Of a stretch of 64,000 nt of DNA, positions 1-10,897 are shown in pieces (within the stretch, counting starts at the first letter, position 1; each line of letters starts with the position of its first letter). This stretch comes from Heterohyrax brucei (Eukaryota; Chordata; Mammalia; Hyracoidea; Procaviidae), in NCBI GenBank assembly GCA_028571685.1, contig CM053142.1, positions 129,510,796 to 129,574,795 of the forward strand. The letters run 5' to 3'. The notes beneath the pieces were generated by a model that did not search any database, had not been told where the DNA came from, and saw nothing but the letters and a program-made list of their open reading frames with translations. Made by a program: the position numbers and the translations under genes.

Positions 1-1746
1 TTTCCTTCTTTCTCTCTCCAATGATCTCTATCTGTGAAGTTGAAAATCACACCAGCTGTTAAAAGGGAAATGTTGTAGTATCACAAGAATGGCAACAAAG
101 GGTGAATGTGGAAGAGAGAGGCAATATGTTGATAACTGGTATAAACTATAAACTCTAAAGAATCACTAATTACACTAAATATAAATAAACCAAGTGATCC
201 ATTTAAAAGGTAAAGGTTTTCACATAATTATAAAAGCTGACTAGGTGCTGTTCACAAGAAACATACCTGAAAAATAAGGACATAGGAGATACAAAAATAA
301 AATATGAATAATAAACTAAGCACTAACCTAATGACAGATAGTCATTCTATACTGGTAACAGAAAAAGTAGATGTTGAGACACAAAACTAGAAATAAAAAA
401 GGATACTTCATTATGATAAAAATTCAATTAACAACTATTAAGAAAACAAATAGAAAATTGTTGGCATCTAATAACTTATTTTCAAAATACAGAAAAAATT
501 GACGGTTATAACCCAAGAAATTGTAGCTTATTTCTTTCAGTAACTGATTAAACAGGTAGATAAAAATCTGTAAGGGTATAGAAGTTTTGAATACTATGAT
601 TATAAAAGCAATAAACCAAAAATCTGTGCCATTGATTCTACTCATAGCAACCCTATAGCAATAGTGAACATTGATTGAACACTGCAAACAACAAACTGTA
701 CATTTGTTTCAACCACATACATTACATTTTTAAACACTGAAGATACTGGGTCATAAAATAAGAATACAAATTCCAAAAGATTGAAACCCTGCTGAGTATG
801 CTACTGACTACACAATAACTGGTTTAGAAATCAATAACAAAAGATAACTATGATAAATATGAATTACTATATATTTGGAAATTAAGAAATAAATTTCTAA
901 ATAACTCATGGGACAAAGAAGTCAGAATGAAAATTAGAAAATATTTTGAATTAAATAGTAATGAAAATACAACTTATCAAAATGAGTATGATGGAGCTCA
1001 AGCTAGGTTTAGATGGAAATTCGTAACCTTAAATGCATATATTACATTGAGGGGGGCTGGCTCAGCTGCAGACCTGACTTCACCTTGTGCCTTTTAAGAT
1101 TTCACTTTGCTGGTTCTGCATTCTTTTTTCTTCTCCACTTAGCAGTAGTTAGCTTCCGTATACGTAATAATGCAACTCAGGAAATGTTTTCCTGTGATTA
1201 CACCAAAAGCAATGCCAGCAGAATGCTCCCTGGAGGTCATTGCTTAAATGGTTATCCAAATTCTTTGTATAACATGTCCTCAGGAAATGATTTTGCCTTA
1301 AGCCAATTATTTTAACAATTTGCTCTTGGGAAATCTATTCTGTAATCACTAGGCTCTCACTTACTCTTTCCTAACCAGATGGCCGACCTTCACATTTTAA
1401 AGGACTTCAAACTGATGTAGATCCACATATGTTATGTAAACCAATGTGGTAGCAAAAGCCCTGCTCTGAGATGCCATGTTTCCCACTTTTCCTGATTGCT
1501 TAGCAACCAATCAGAATACAATAATCTAAACTCCCAATTTAGCCTTGTAACTACCAGCACAGGACTAGCCCTCCCTAGGAGCAACAGTTTTCATTTGTGA
1601 AATTTAGCCTATCCTCACCACTGGAGTAGTCTTTCCTTCAACAAATCTTTTTACTTTGAGCAGAGTATTAGAGATACTTTAAGACAGAAGTAAGCACTAT
1701 GTTTCTGTCATCTTTGTCTTTTGAAACTAGTGCTCGGTACATGATC
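1..1746. other. AT-rich flank without a recognisable gene
   Basis: No ORF here has coding character; those of 87 and 100 codons resemble nothing I know. Around 1,500-1,520 there is a CCAAT box (AACCAATCAG) in sequence with the look of an old LTR promoter, but I cannot place it in a family or find its ends. Confidence 0.5.
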
Positions 1747-1893
1747 AAAACCAAACAAAACCAAATCCATTATTCTCGAGTTGATTCTGACTCATAGCGA
1801 CCCTGCAGGAGAGAGTAGAACTGCCCCATAGAGTTTCCAAGGAGTGCCTGGCAGATTTGAACTGTGACTAACCACTAAGCCACCAGGGTTTCT
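1747..1893 (-). repeat. AfroSINE copy
   Basis: This is a tRNA-derived SINE. Read on the minus strand, the family starts with a tRNA-like head (CCCTGGTGGC...TTAG, then a B-box-like GGTTAGTCACAGTTCAAATC region), continues with a GGAAACTC-TATGGGGCAGTTCTACTCT body and ends in an ATGAGTCAGAATCAACTC tail with A/C-rich repeats. On the plus strand it therefore runs from AAACCAAAC to CCACCAGGGTTTC. This copy lacks part of the middle of the head. Confidence 0.88.
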
Positions 1894-2350
1894 GGAATAT
1901 GATACGCACTCTACACATTTGTTATTAAACTGGAACTCAGAAAAGCTAAATGCTTCTTTCCAAACCCGGTTTTCTGAGTCCAAGCTCCATCAAATGCCAC
2001 GTCTGCCTCTCCACATTTCTGCTGTGGCAGGCAGAAGCTCTTCCTGATTCTGGCCTTCAACTGCTAACAGAGCTAAATAAAAATCTATTTCCAAACAATG
2101 GGCTGCAAATGAATTACAAATCTAAAACACTTCTAGCAAGCAGGGGTGGAGGTGCGGAAGCCTGGACTAGAGAGCTTGTGCAAGGCAGGAAAAGGAAAAG
2201 TTCTCCTTTACTGTGTTAAATTGACAGCATCCCTCCCCCAGATCAGGAGGCACTACCCATTGCCCTAAGCACAAAATTTGCAGGTGTCATTTTTTAATTC
2301 TTTTTATTATGATCAACTGAAATTATACATGCATGTCATTGTTTAAGTTA
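1894..2350. other. Unique sequence, no gene seen
   Basis: It lies between two SINEs. No repeat or coding region is recognised. The 89-codon ORF shows no known motif. Confidence 0.4.
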
Positions 2351-2514
2351 AAAGAAAAAAAACCCACTGCCATCAAGTTGAAGCTGACTCACAGTGACCC
2401 TACAGGACAGAGTAAAACTACCCCACAGAGTTTCCAAGGAGTACCTGGTGCATTTCAACTGCTGACCTTTCGGTTACCAGCTGTAGCACTAACCATTACA
2501 CCACCAGGGTTTCT
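2351..2514 (-). repeat. AfroSINE copy, complete
   Basis: It runs from the A-rich tail (AAAAAAAACCCACTGCC) to the head (CACCACCAGGGTTTCT) and has both the ACTCACAGTGACCC tail motif and the GGTGCATTTCAACTGCTGACC B-box region. Confidence 0.88.
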
Positions 2515-2754
2515 CATTCTTTTTTAAGTAGCAAAGATAAAATATTTACTTTTGGGTGCTTTGAATTTTTCCCTTTCTCCCATAGCTTACAGTATGTTTA
2601 ACTGGTTCATCAAATGTAGTCAAGAAATACCGGTATAACAGTTATTTGAATACATGGTAAATGGACCTCAGAACTAGATCTCTGGACATATGTGTTTACC
2701 ATTGTGGAGGTTTCTGACAATCAGCAATTATACAAAAGTGTAGCATAACAGAAG

Positions 2755-3092
2755 GTTTTAACCTGTGGTCTAGGAGTTCACTGATAGGATCAGCAGTCAC
2801 TCAGCAGGAGAAAGTTTCAGGCCTTCTCCTTAAAACTGGGTTTGCAAGCTGGAGGTCACAGACCATTAATGGGTCACAATCACTAAGACAAAAATTAAAG
2901 AAGACAGACTAGAAAATATTGAAATGTCTTGCCCATATTAGATACTGTTTTCATGAAATCTTTGTTTCACATTGTATGTGTATCATCTGTATATGTATCT
3001 ATAAATTTACATGTACTGGGTTGTGATTTAAAATGTCTTTCTTAATTGTAGGACATAGCAAAAATAAGTTTGAAAAACCCTGCCTTAGATAA
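2755..3092. mobile_element. hAT-like non-autonomous DNA transposon remnant
   Basis: The ends are rough inverted repeats: AGAAGGTTTTAACCTGTGG on the left and, on the right, AAGTTTGAAAAACCCTGCC. The interior holds the phrase 'ggtcacagaccattaatggg', which is typical of old eutherian hAT (Charlie/MER) elements. I cannot name the subfamily. No transposase is encoded. Confidence 0.5.
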
Positions 3093-3267
3093 TTTGTCCT
3101 TTAAATCCTCTGTAAGAACACATTATAGGCTATAATGATGTTTTCATTTTTGTAAAAGTTGAGATTTTTAAAAAATGGGTAACTGGTATGCACTAGCACA
3201 TGGACTATTTCATCTGGATCAATAACTTGATACTGGCCCAGGACCTAATGCATTCCAAGCTAACCAG

Positions 3268-3476
3268 TATCCAAACCAAAACCATTGCCATCGAATTGAT
3301 TCCAGTTCACAGTGATCCTACAGGGCAAAGTGAAAATGCCCCAGTGTGTTTCCAAGGCCACAAATCTTTATGGAAGCAAAACTGCCACATCTTTTTCCCG
3401 TGGAGTGGCTGGTGAGTTTGAACTGCCAACCGCTCAGTTAGCAGCAAGCACCTGACCACTGCACCACAGGGGTTCC
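3268..3476 (-). repeat. AfroSINE, long variant with extra internal segment
   Basis: About 45 bases longer than most copies here. Between the GTTTCCAAGG box and the B box it carries the segment with 'aaatctttatggaagc' and 'ctgccacatctttttcccg'. The same segment recurs in the copies at 29.3 kb, 54.3 kb and (plus strand) 26.4 kb, so it marks a subfamily rather than a local insertion. Confidence 0.85.
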
Positions 3477-3497
3477 TTATGCTAACCACCATGTCAT

Positions 3498-3690
3498 TGT
3501 TCTTGTTGTTAGGTGCAGTCCAGTCCTTTCTGGCTCACAGTGGCCCTAGGTACAACAAATGAAATCACCGTGAGGTCCTGAGCTATCTTCACAAGGGATT
3601 AGGCTTGAGCTCACTGTTGCAGCCGCTGTGTCAGTCTGTCTCACTGAGGACGTTCTGTTTTGCTGACTGCTGACTAGCACACAGCGGCGA
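3498..3690 (-). mobile_element. RTE LINE 3' end fragment
   Basis: It begins with TTCTTGTTGTTAGGTGC, the reverse complement of the RTE 3' terminus, and continues through the segment equivalent to 'gttgcagccgctgtgtcagtc', which matches the RTE copies ending at 7,930 and 31,308. It is strongly 5'-truncated and degrades after about 3,690. Confidence 0.75.
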
Positions 3691-4990
3691 ATTCTGTGAA
3701 GCCACTAACCTAGTGCAAGGAACACCTATGCTGCACCATTATTTAAATATGCCTCAAAGACAAGCAAAGGATCCACAAAGGAGCCAAAATCCATGCTTAC
3801 TACATGGAAGACAAGTTTTCTAGTTGATTCCAACTACCGCCAAAGACGACTGACCCCCTCAGTTTCCCAAACTTCAGTTAGAAATCTACCAAACAGCCTA
3901 CTGAGGAAGCAGAGACGTACCATGTTTTCTAAATATTTCTCATTTACCACAATCACTCTTCCTTTATGTTTTCTGTTTACCTTTGTCTCTAAAGGGACAG
4001 AAGGTAGTTTCATCTCATTTACACAAGAGATTATACACAAATGAACTTCAACTCAGACTATCTTCTTTTTTGGCATAATGACCTTACTTATATATTGAAT
4101 TTTTTAAGGTCTTGAAAGTTATTTTAAAAATAAATAAACAGACTAGATAGTATTCAGAACTACATCTACCTGGATGAATATGTGAATTGTGTGTTCAACT
4201 GATTTGTTTTCCATTGTTTAATTTCTCAAGAGCCTTTGATACTTTATTTTCTAGCTTCCCTGCCAGCCCGTTGTTTTCTTCCATAAAGTAATGATAAGGG
4301 AATCCTAATGTAACTGTACATTGTACAAGAAGAGCTGTGAAGTTATTTGATGGCAATAACTAGGAATAAAACTTTTCCACTTGTGAACAGAAATAGGCTA
4401 GATATTTTTCTAATTTTATTACACATCCTGCCTAATGCACATTAAAGAGGCAATGATAGATTAAAACAACAGAGAACTGAATTTTGTGTTTGGTCCTGAC
4501 ATAATCAGTTACTCCTGATCAGCACAATTTCCTTTCCTCAGAGGGTTGTACAGTGTGATGGTGAAGATTACGTGAGCTTGGCTCAGTGGCGTGGCAATCA
4601 CTTGATGCTGTGGTCACTTTCACATTGTGGTTACCCCCATGATGGAATCAGATATGAGTAACCAATCAGTTGAAGAGGAATTTCCTTGTGTGTGTGTGGC
4701 CTGCACGGAATTTAAGTGAATATTCAGGAAAGACTTGTGAACTTTTGCTCATTTGGCATACTGTAGCTGTCTTCTGTTCATGTGAACTTCAGTTCTCAGG
4801 TCTTGAGCTAGTAGCTTAGCTGCGGTCTTCCCTGCCCATCTTGGGCTTCATAACTCTTCACATGCTGTGAGCAACAGCCCTGCCCTCTGACATGACCATC
4901 CTGGGTTTACCATCCTCTGTGGCTTCATGAATCGGGACACTCCTCAGATCTGACTCATGGACTTGGGATGTTCCAGTCTCTACAACTGTA
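3691..4990. other. No gene; possible unclassified LTR-like repeat in the right half
   Basis: The left half is plain AT-rich sequence. From about 4,580 to 4,985 the sequence is G/C-richer and has a CCAAT box (AACCAATCAG, about 4,660). It reads like the body of an interspersed repeat, perhaps an LTR, but no second copy in the window defines its ends. Confidence 0.3.
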
Positions 4991-5804
4991 TGAAAACACT
5001 TCAGTTGATATTCCATCAGTTCCTGGAGTCTTGTTTTTCAGCAGTGACTTCAATTCAGCTTTGGCTTCTTCCTTCAGTATCATCAGTTCCTGATGATATG
5101 CTACCTTTTCAAATGGTTGGACATTGACCAGTTGTTTCCAGTATGATGACTCTGTATATTCCTTCTATCTTCTTTTGATGTTTCCCGAGTTGTTTAATAC
5201 TTTCCTTGTAGAATCCTTCTCTATTACAACTCAAGGCTTGAATTTTTTCTTCAGTTCTTTCAGCTTAAGAAATGCAGAATATATTCTTCCCTTTTGGTTT
5301 TCTATTTCCAGCTTCTGCACGTCTTTATAGTACTTTATCTTGTCTTCTGAAATCACTCTTTGAAATGTTCAGTTCTTTTACTTCATCTTTCTTTTAGCTA
5401 CTTGACATTCAAGAGTAAGTTCCAGAGTCTCTTCTGACATCCATTTGGTCTTTTCTTTCTTTCCTGTATTTTTAATGACCTCTTGTTTTCTTCTTGGATG
5501 ATGTATTGGATATCATTACACAACTCACTGGTCTTCAGTCATTAGTGTTCAACATTCAAATCTATTCTTGAGACGTTTTTAAACTCAGGTGCGATATACT
5601 CAAGATCCTACTTTGGCTCTCATGATCTTGTTCTAATTTTTTTCTCTTTCAATTTGAACTTGCATTATGAGCAATTGGTGGTCTATGCCACAGTCAACAC
5701 CTGGTCTTGTTCTGACTACTGATATGTAGCTTTTCCATTGTCTCTTTCCACAGTTGTAGTCAATTTGATTCCTGTGTAGGCCTTCTGGCAAGGCTCATGT
5801 GTGT

Positions 5805-6368
5805 GAGGTCTGACAATTAAGTTTGAGAATACATCATATTAAAAAGTGCTGCATACCTCATTGTTCAATACCACTATGGTCACCATGGAAGTACTCGCCT
5901 TGGAAAGCTGTGCACTGATGCCAGTGCCTAGTCCACACTTCAAAGCTATTTTGGTACTCTTTTTCTGGAATGTCCATCAGAGCTGTCATCAGGTGAGTTT
6001 TGGCAATTAAGTTCTTGAACTCATTCCAGAAAAAGTGCTTTGAAGGATAGACCAGGCACTGGTGTTGATGCATAGCTTCCCGAGAGGAGTACTTCAAGGT
6101 GACCATTACAATATTTAGCAATGAGGTCTGTAACACTTCGTCTAGGATGAGTTTGCTAACTTAATTGTCAGACCTCATCCACCAACAGTTCTGGTAGACA
6201 TTCTAGAAAAAGAGTTCCAAAATTGCTTTCAAGGGTGGTCTAGACACTGGCATCAGTGCACAATTTTCCAAGGGGAGTATTTCCATGGTGACCATAGTGA
6301 TATTTAGCAATGAGATATGTAGCACTTTTTCTAGAGTGAGTTTGCATACTTAATTGTCCGACCTCATC
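5805..6368. mobile_element. Palindromic mariner derivative built from three transposon 3' ends
   Basis: Three copies of a mariner 3' end lie together. Arm 1 (5,805-about 5,990) is on the minus strand; arm 2 (about 6,000-6,176) and arm 3 (6,177-6,365) are on the plus strand. Arms 1 and 2 end in a perfect 19-base inverted repeat (GAGGTCTGACAATTAAGTT at 5,805-5,823; its complement at 6,158-6,176). Arm 3 ends in the same motif with one change (6,348-6,365). Each arm encodes a decayed transposase C-terminus with the signature of the W-x-x-x-WHQC...F-x-GEYF type. The host RTE resumes immediately on both sides, and a TA remains at 6,369-6,370. Confidence 0.85.
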
Positions 6369-6570
6369 TATTTGCTGTTTATGTTGGTGAAAAAAGCTAT
6401 TTGCAATGAAGTCATTTGTCTTGCTAAATTCTGTCATGTGTTCTCTGGCATCATTTCTATCACCAAGGCTTTATTTTCTACCTATACATTCTTCGTCATT
6501 GTTTCCAACTTTTGCATTCCAATCACCAGTAATTAACAAATGGATAATAAAACTAGATTAAAAAAAAAAA

Positions 6571-7845
6571 AACAGATGCAGAGCTGCAAGTGCTCACTTG
6601 TCTATGCCAAGAAATTTGGAGGGGAGCTACCTGGCCAACCAACTGCAAGAAATCCATATGTATGTCTATATCCAAATAAGGTGATCCAACCAAATGTGGA
6701 AATTATTGAACAGTATCATTAATATACTATGCAAGTAAAATTTTGCTGAAGATCATTCAAAAGCAATTGCAACAATATACCGACAGGGAACTGTCAGAAT
6801 TTCAAGACTTTTTCAGAAAAGGGTGTAGAACCAGGGATATCATTGCTAATGTCAGATACATTTTGGCTGAAAGCTGGTAATACCAGAAAGATGTTTACCT
6901 GTGTTTCATTGACTATACAAAAGCATTCAACTCTGTAGATCATAAAAATTATCGATAACACTGCAAAGAATGGAAATTCTAGAACACTTAGTTGTGATCT
7001 TAAGGAATCTGTATATGGATCAAGCGGCAGTCATAAGAACAGAAGAGGGGGACACTGCATGGTTTAAAGTCAGGAAAAGTGTGCATCAAGGTTGTATCCT
7101 TTCACCGTATCTTTTCAATCTGTATGCTGGGCAAACAATCCGAGAAGCTGGACTATATGAAGAAGAACAGGGCATCAGGATTAGAGGAAGACTCATTAAC
7201 AACCTGTGTTATACAGATGACACAACCTTGTTTGCTGGAAGTGAAGAGGATTTGAAACACTTACAGATAAAGATTAAAGACTACAGCCTTTAGTATGGCT
7301 TGTACCTCAACATCAAGAAAACAAAAATCCTCACAACGGACCAGTAAACAGCATCATGATGAATAGGGAGAGGATTGAGAATGTCAAGGATTTCATCAAC
7401 ACCCATGGAAGCAGCAGTCATGAAATCAAAAGACACATTGTATTGGCAAAATCGACCACAAAGGACCCCTTTAGAGTGTTAAAAAGAAAAGATGTCACAT
7501 TGAAGACTAATGTGCACCTGACCCAAGCCATTGTGTTTTCAATTGCATCATATGCATACAAAAGCTGGAAAATGAATAAGGAAGCTAGAAGAAGAATTGA
7601 TGCCTTTGAATTGCGGTGTTGGAGAATACTGAATGCACCCTGGACTGCCAAAAGAACAAACAGATCTGTTTTGGAAGAAGTACAACCAGAGTGCTCCTTG
7701 GAAGTAAAGACAATAGCCTATGTCTCACATACTTTGGACACGTTGTCAGGGGGGATCAGTCGTTGGAGGACATTGCTTGGTAGAGTGGAGGGTCAGAGGA
7801 AAAGAGGAAAACTCTCAAGGAGGTGGACTGACACAGTGGCTGCAA
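6571..7845 (+). pseudogene. RTE reverse transcriptase remnant
   Basis: In RTE elements this polyprotein gives the reverse transcriptase used for target-primed insertion. The translation is broken near 6,720, 6,950 and 7,290. The open piece at 6,970-7,293 has the finger/palm motif SPYLFNLYA and the catalytic box as YTDD at 7,210-7,221, in place of the usual YADD. The open piece at 7,356-7,955 is the RTE C-terminal region (W-N-x-E-x-RR-DAFE-RCWR-x-L). Stops and frameshifts make it inactive. Confidence 0.85.
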
Positions 7846-7930
7846 CAACGGGCTTAAGCATAAAAAGTTGTGAGCATGGCACAGGACTGGTTGAAACTGA
7901 CTCAACAGCACCTAACAAGAACAACAACAG

Positions 7931-8654
7931 GGTTTCAAAACTCTTGTGGCTGTAGAATCTTTCATTACTTTTTAATATGAAAGAATTCCTACACTTTCTA
8001 GTGAAAAGGTATACAAGAAATGTTCTGAGAGTCTTCATTGCTAAATTTCCACAGAAAATGTCAGAAAACAGGATTAGAAAGAGTATTGAATGTTTCATTG
8101 TGCTAAATTATGAACTCTCCTGATTTTTTTAAGACACTGGTCTCTCAAAGGAGTATGTAAAGTAAATCCAAAATGAACAGACCACCCTCTGCTTAACTGG
8201 AGTCTGAAATTTATCAAAAGAGACAGTATCTTGCTTTCAGGGAAACAGGCAGACGGCAAGAACATGATGTCAACTTAAGTATTTTGCGAAAATAATTCCT
8301 AAATGTCAGATGCTTTCTTGACGTCATTACAGACTGTTAAACTTCCTCCTTCTAGAATTCTGGAGATTGAAAGTTGTTTTTAAGAATGTTCATCATAGGT
8401 CCTACAAAATTCTTTATCAACCATAAAATGGGGAAGGGTGGGGTTTAGTCACTCTTACTGTAGTGAAGTCTCCTGAAGTCATTTTTAATATAAGGATTAA
8501 AAGGCATTTTAACTAGAATTTACTGAGAAAAAACAACAATCAACCAGAGCATCCTTCATTCCTGCAATAGAAAGCTTCTTTCAGTAGGGAAGCTTTTTCA
8601 AGGTTAGGGAGGGACGTAGGGAGGAAAGATCGCGGTCTTAGGTTTCACATTTAA
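7931..8654. other. Unique sequence, no gene seen
   Basis: Nothing repeated or coding is recognised between the RTE 3' end and the SINE pair. Confidence 0.4.
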
Positions 8655-8824
8655 AAAAGAAAAAGAAAACGTGCTGCCAGCAAGTCAATTCCAACTCATA
8701 GTGACCCTATAAGACAGAGCAGAACTGCTCCATAGTGTTTCCAAGGTGCACCTGGCAGTTTTGAACTGCCGACCTTTTGGTTAGCAGATGTAGCACTTAG
8801 AACCACTATAACACCAACGTTTCT
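8655..8824 (-). repeat. AfroSINE, first of a head-to-tail pair
   Basis: From the A-rich tail (AAAAGAAAAAGAAAACG) to a degraded head (ACACCAACGTTTCT). Its head abuts the tail of the next copy. Confidence 0.87.
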
Positions 8825-8995
8825 AAAACAAACAAACAAAAAACCCAGTGCTGTCGAGTCGGTCCGACTCAGCGACTATAGAGGTCAGAGTAGAACTGCC
8901 TCATAAAGTTTCCAAGGAGCACCTGAAGGATTTGAACTGCTGATCTCTTGGTTAGCAGATGCAGCACTTAATCCAGTATGCCCCCAGGGTTTCCA
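8825..8995 (-). repeat. AfroSINE, second of a head-to-tail pair
   Basis: Tail AAAACAAACAAACAAAAAACCC, head CCCCCAGGGTTTCC. The tail box has lost bases (GTCGGTCCGACTCAGCGAC). It lies flush with the L1 sequence that begins at about 8,996. Confidence 0.87.
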
Positions 8996-9439
8996 GGAAA
9001 GGTAAAACATAGACTTCCAGCCAACAGGGGATCATTTAGAAGCACCACAACATCCTGCCACAGCAAAGACATGAAAAACTACGAAAAACAGAGAAAAACA
9101 TCAATCCTGGAACCCAAAGTATCAAATGAAGACATAAATAATCAGATACCGAATGGATTACGAAGCTGACAGAGAACAGACAATGAGAAGACTCTTAGCG
9201 GAGAGTAGTAGACAGGGAGTATGACAGAGGAGCAGATTCACAGCAATCTCGGCAGAAGACGTAAGTACCTGGTAAGCAGTGAGACACGCGCCCCGTCTTT
9301 CACCGCATCGTGTCTGCATTGCTCTACTTCCGTCACTTCTAGGCCAGCTTTAGAGGCTTGGTTGATCACGCAGTGTAGTGTCTGTGCTGCTTGGATTCAC
9401 CACACTCTCCTCGGAAGTTAGCGACTGGAAGTATGCAAA

Positions 9440-10780
9440 AGTACATTCAGCAGCCCTCAGCAGGACACAGATCACCCAGTATCCTCACCTTTTCCCTACA
9501 CCCTGACTTCCTCTACTTCCCACTAGCTATAGTCTCTTGGCCAGGAGGAAACTCCTTCCACCACCTGCTTGGATTTGCCTTCTCCCCTCCACGGGCCCCT
9601 CCCCGAGTGCAGTTTTATGTTACAGCTGATGTTGCTTGTTTCCATTTCTTTTCGTTTCTTCTGCACATCTCTACACTTCCCCCTCCTTCTTCTAACACCT
9701 GGCTTAGTATGCTATCTTCACCTCTTCTTGAAAGGCTGTGAAGTATTGCTTAACTGCAAAACCATTCCCCTGCCCCCTAGTGCCATGCTGGTGGAATTCT
9801 CGAGGACTTTTTTCTTTTTTTTCTTTAGGCTCTGTTTTGCTTCATTGTGTTTTCTTTTGTCTATTTCTTTTTCTTTTTGTGGCTCGGGAGTCTCTTTTGC
9901 TGGGGTGCACAGCTTAAGAGCCACATTCCCACTCTTTGCATTTGCATCAGTGGGATCCTGGGGCATTTTTTTTTTTTTTTCCTTTTTGTTACTCTTTCTT
10001 TCTTCTGTTTTTTGCTTCCTGTCTCACTTCATTTTCCAGTTCTCATCTCTTTGTCAAAGGCAAAATTAAAGTCTCTGCTGTAGAGTTGATTCTGACTCAT
10101 ATTGACCCTATAGGGCAGAGTATTACTGCCCACATAAAGTTTTCCAGAAGTGCCTGGCAAATTTGAACTGCCAAACTTTCAGTTAGTAGACATAGCACTA
10201 ACCACTATAGCACCAGGGTTTCCCAGCTGGGCACTTACCTTCTTTTTCAGTCTCTCATTACCTGACCAGTGTGACATCTACACCACTTATAGTCAGGCTA
10301 TAAAGTACAACATAGAAGACACTTCTCTGGTCTTCATAGTAGCACTAGTGAGACCCCTAAAGGGCCTTTCCTTTGTTTTCCAAATTTTCAACTGGTTATT
10401 TCTCTCTCTCTCTTTTAGATCTTTTTGTTTTTTTCCATTTCTTGTTTTCTCATCCATCCTCTCCAAAGGCAAGTTACCTTAGTATTCCTTTGTTTGTTTC
10501 TGGCCCCTGTTTCTGTCTCTCCTTTTTCAAACCCATCTTAGCTCCACACATCACAACCTCCCCTCTCTTTCCTGACTACCTGCACCAGGTGCTGAACATT
10601 ACACTCTCAAGCAGCACATACATGGCCTACTGGCTTCTGCCCAGCACCAATTCCAGGTCCACCCTGTTGGGCCTAGTATATTACCCAAACAACCCACCTA
10701 GTCCCTACCCTTCAGTTGGATCTGCCCGGCTGACCGCAGCCCTGCCCATTTGACAAAGAGGTGAAAAATATTGTGACCAC
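9440..10780 (+). promoter_or_regulatory. L1 family-B 5'UTR with pyrimidine-rich repeat units
   Basis: Units of roughly 165-190 bases recur, anchored by 'ctggtggaattctcgagg' near 9,790 and 'cagtgggatcctggggc' near 9,950, each followed by a T-rich tract. An L1 5'UTR normally holds the internal promoter. The copy at 40.6 kb shows the same unit more clearly. A SINE interrupts it. Confidence 0.55.
10060..10222 (-). repeat. AfroSINE within L1 family-B 5'UTR
   Basis: Typical order from ATTCTGACTCATATTGACCC to AGCACCAGGGTTTCCC. The tail is short and not A-rich. It sits in the monomer region of the L1, so it is younger than that L1. Confidence 0.85.
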
Positions 10781-10897
10781 AGATGAGTAAACAACATAGA
10801 GCACACATTACCCCTACTCTGACATAACCAAATAAAACAAAAAAGCTAAGTGAAACAAATGGATCTACAACCAATAAACAAGGAAAGAAACATCTAA

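Larger units (their letters stand above)
4991..7930 (+). mobile_element. RTE-clade LINE, 5'-truncated with inverted 5' segment (twin priming)
   Basis: The element is in two pieces of opposite strand. Bases 4,991-6,537 read on the minus strand as the endonuclease-to-early-RT part, starting at the segment with 'ctggtgattggaatgc' near 6,530 and ending at 'gatggaatatcaactg' near 5,000. Bases from about 6,571 to 7,930 read on the plus strand as the rest of RT and the 3' end, starting at 'acagatgcagagctgc'. Those two ends are almost adjacent in the intact RTE order, so only the 5' segment is flipped. The 3' end is the (ACA)n tail at 7,915-7,930. A mariner derivative is inserted in the flipped part. 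No convincing TSD was found. Confidence 0.85.

Noticed and set aside
9391-10753. Hydrophobic ORFs in the 9.4-10.8-kb region
   Set aside because: The same cause: T/C-rich L1 5'UTR sequence gives runs of Phe and Leu.
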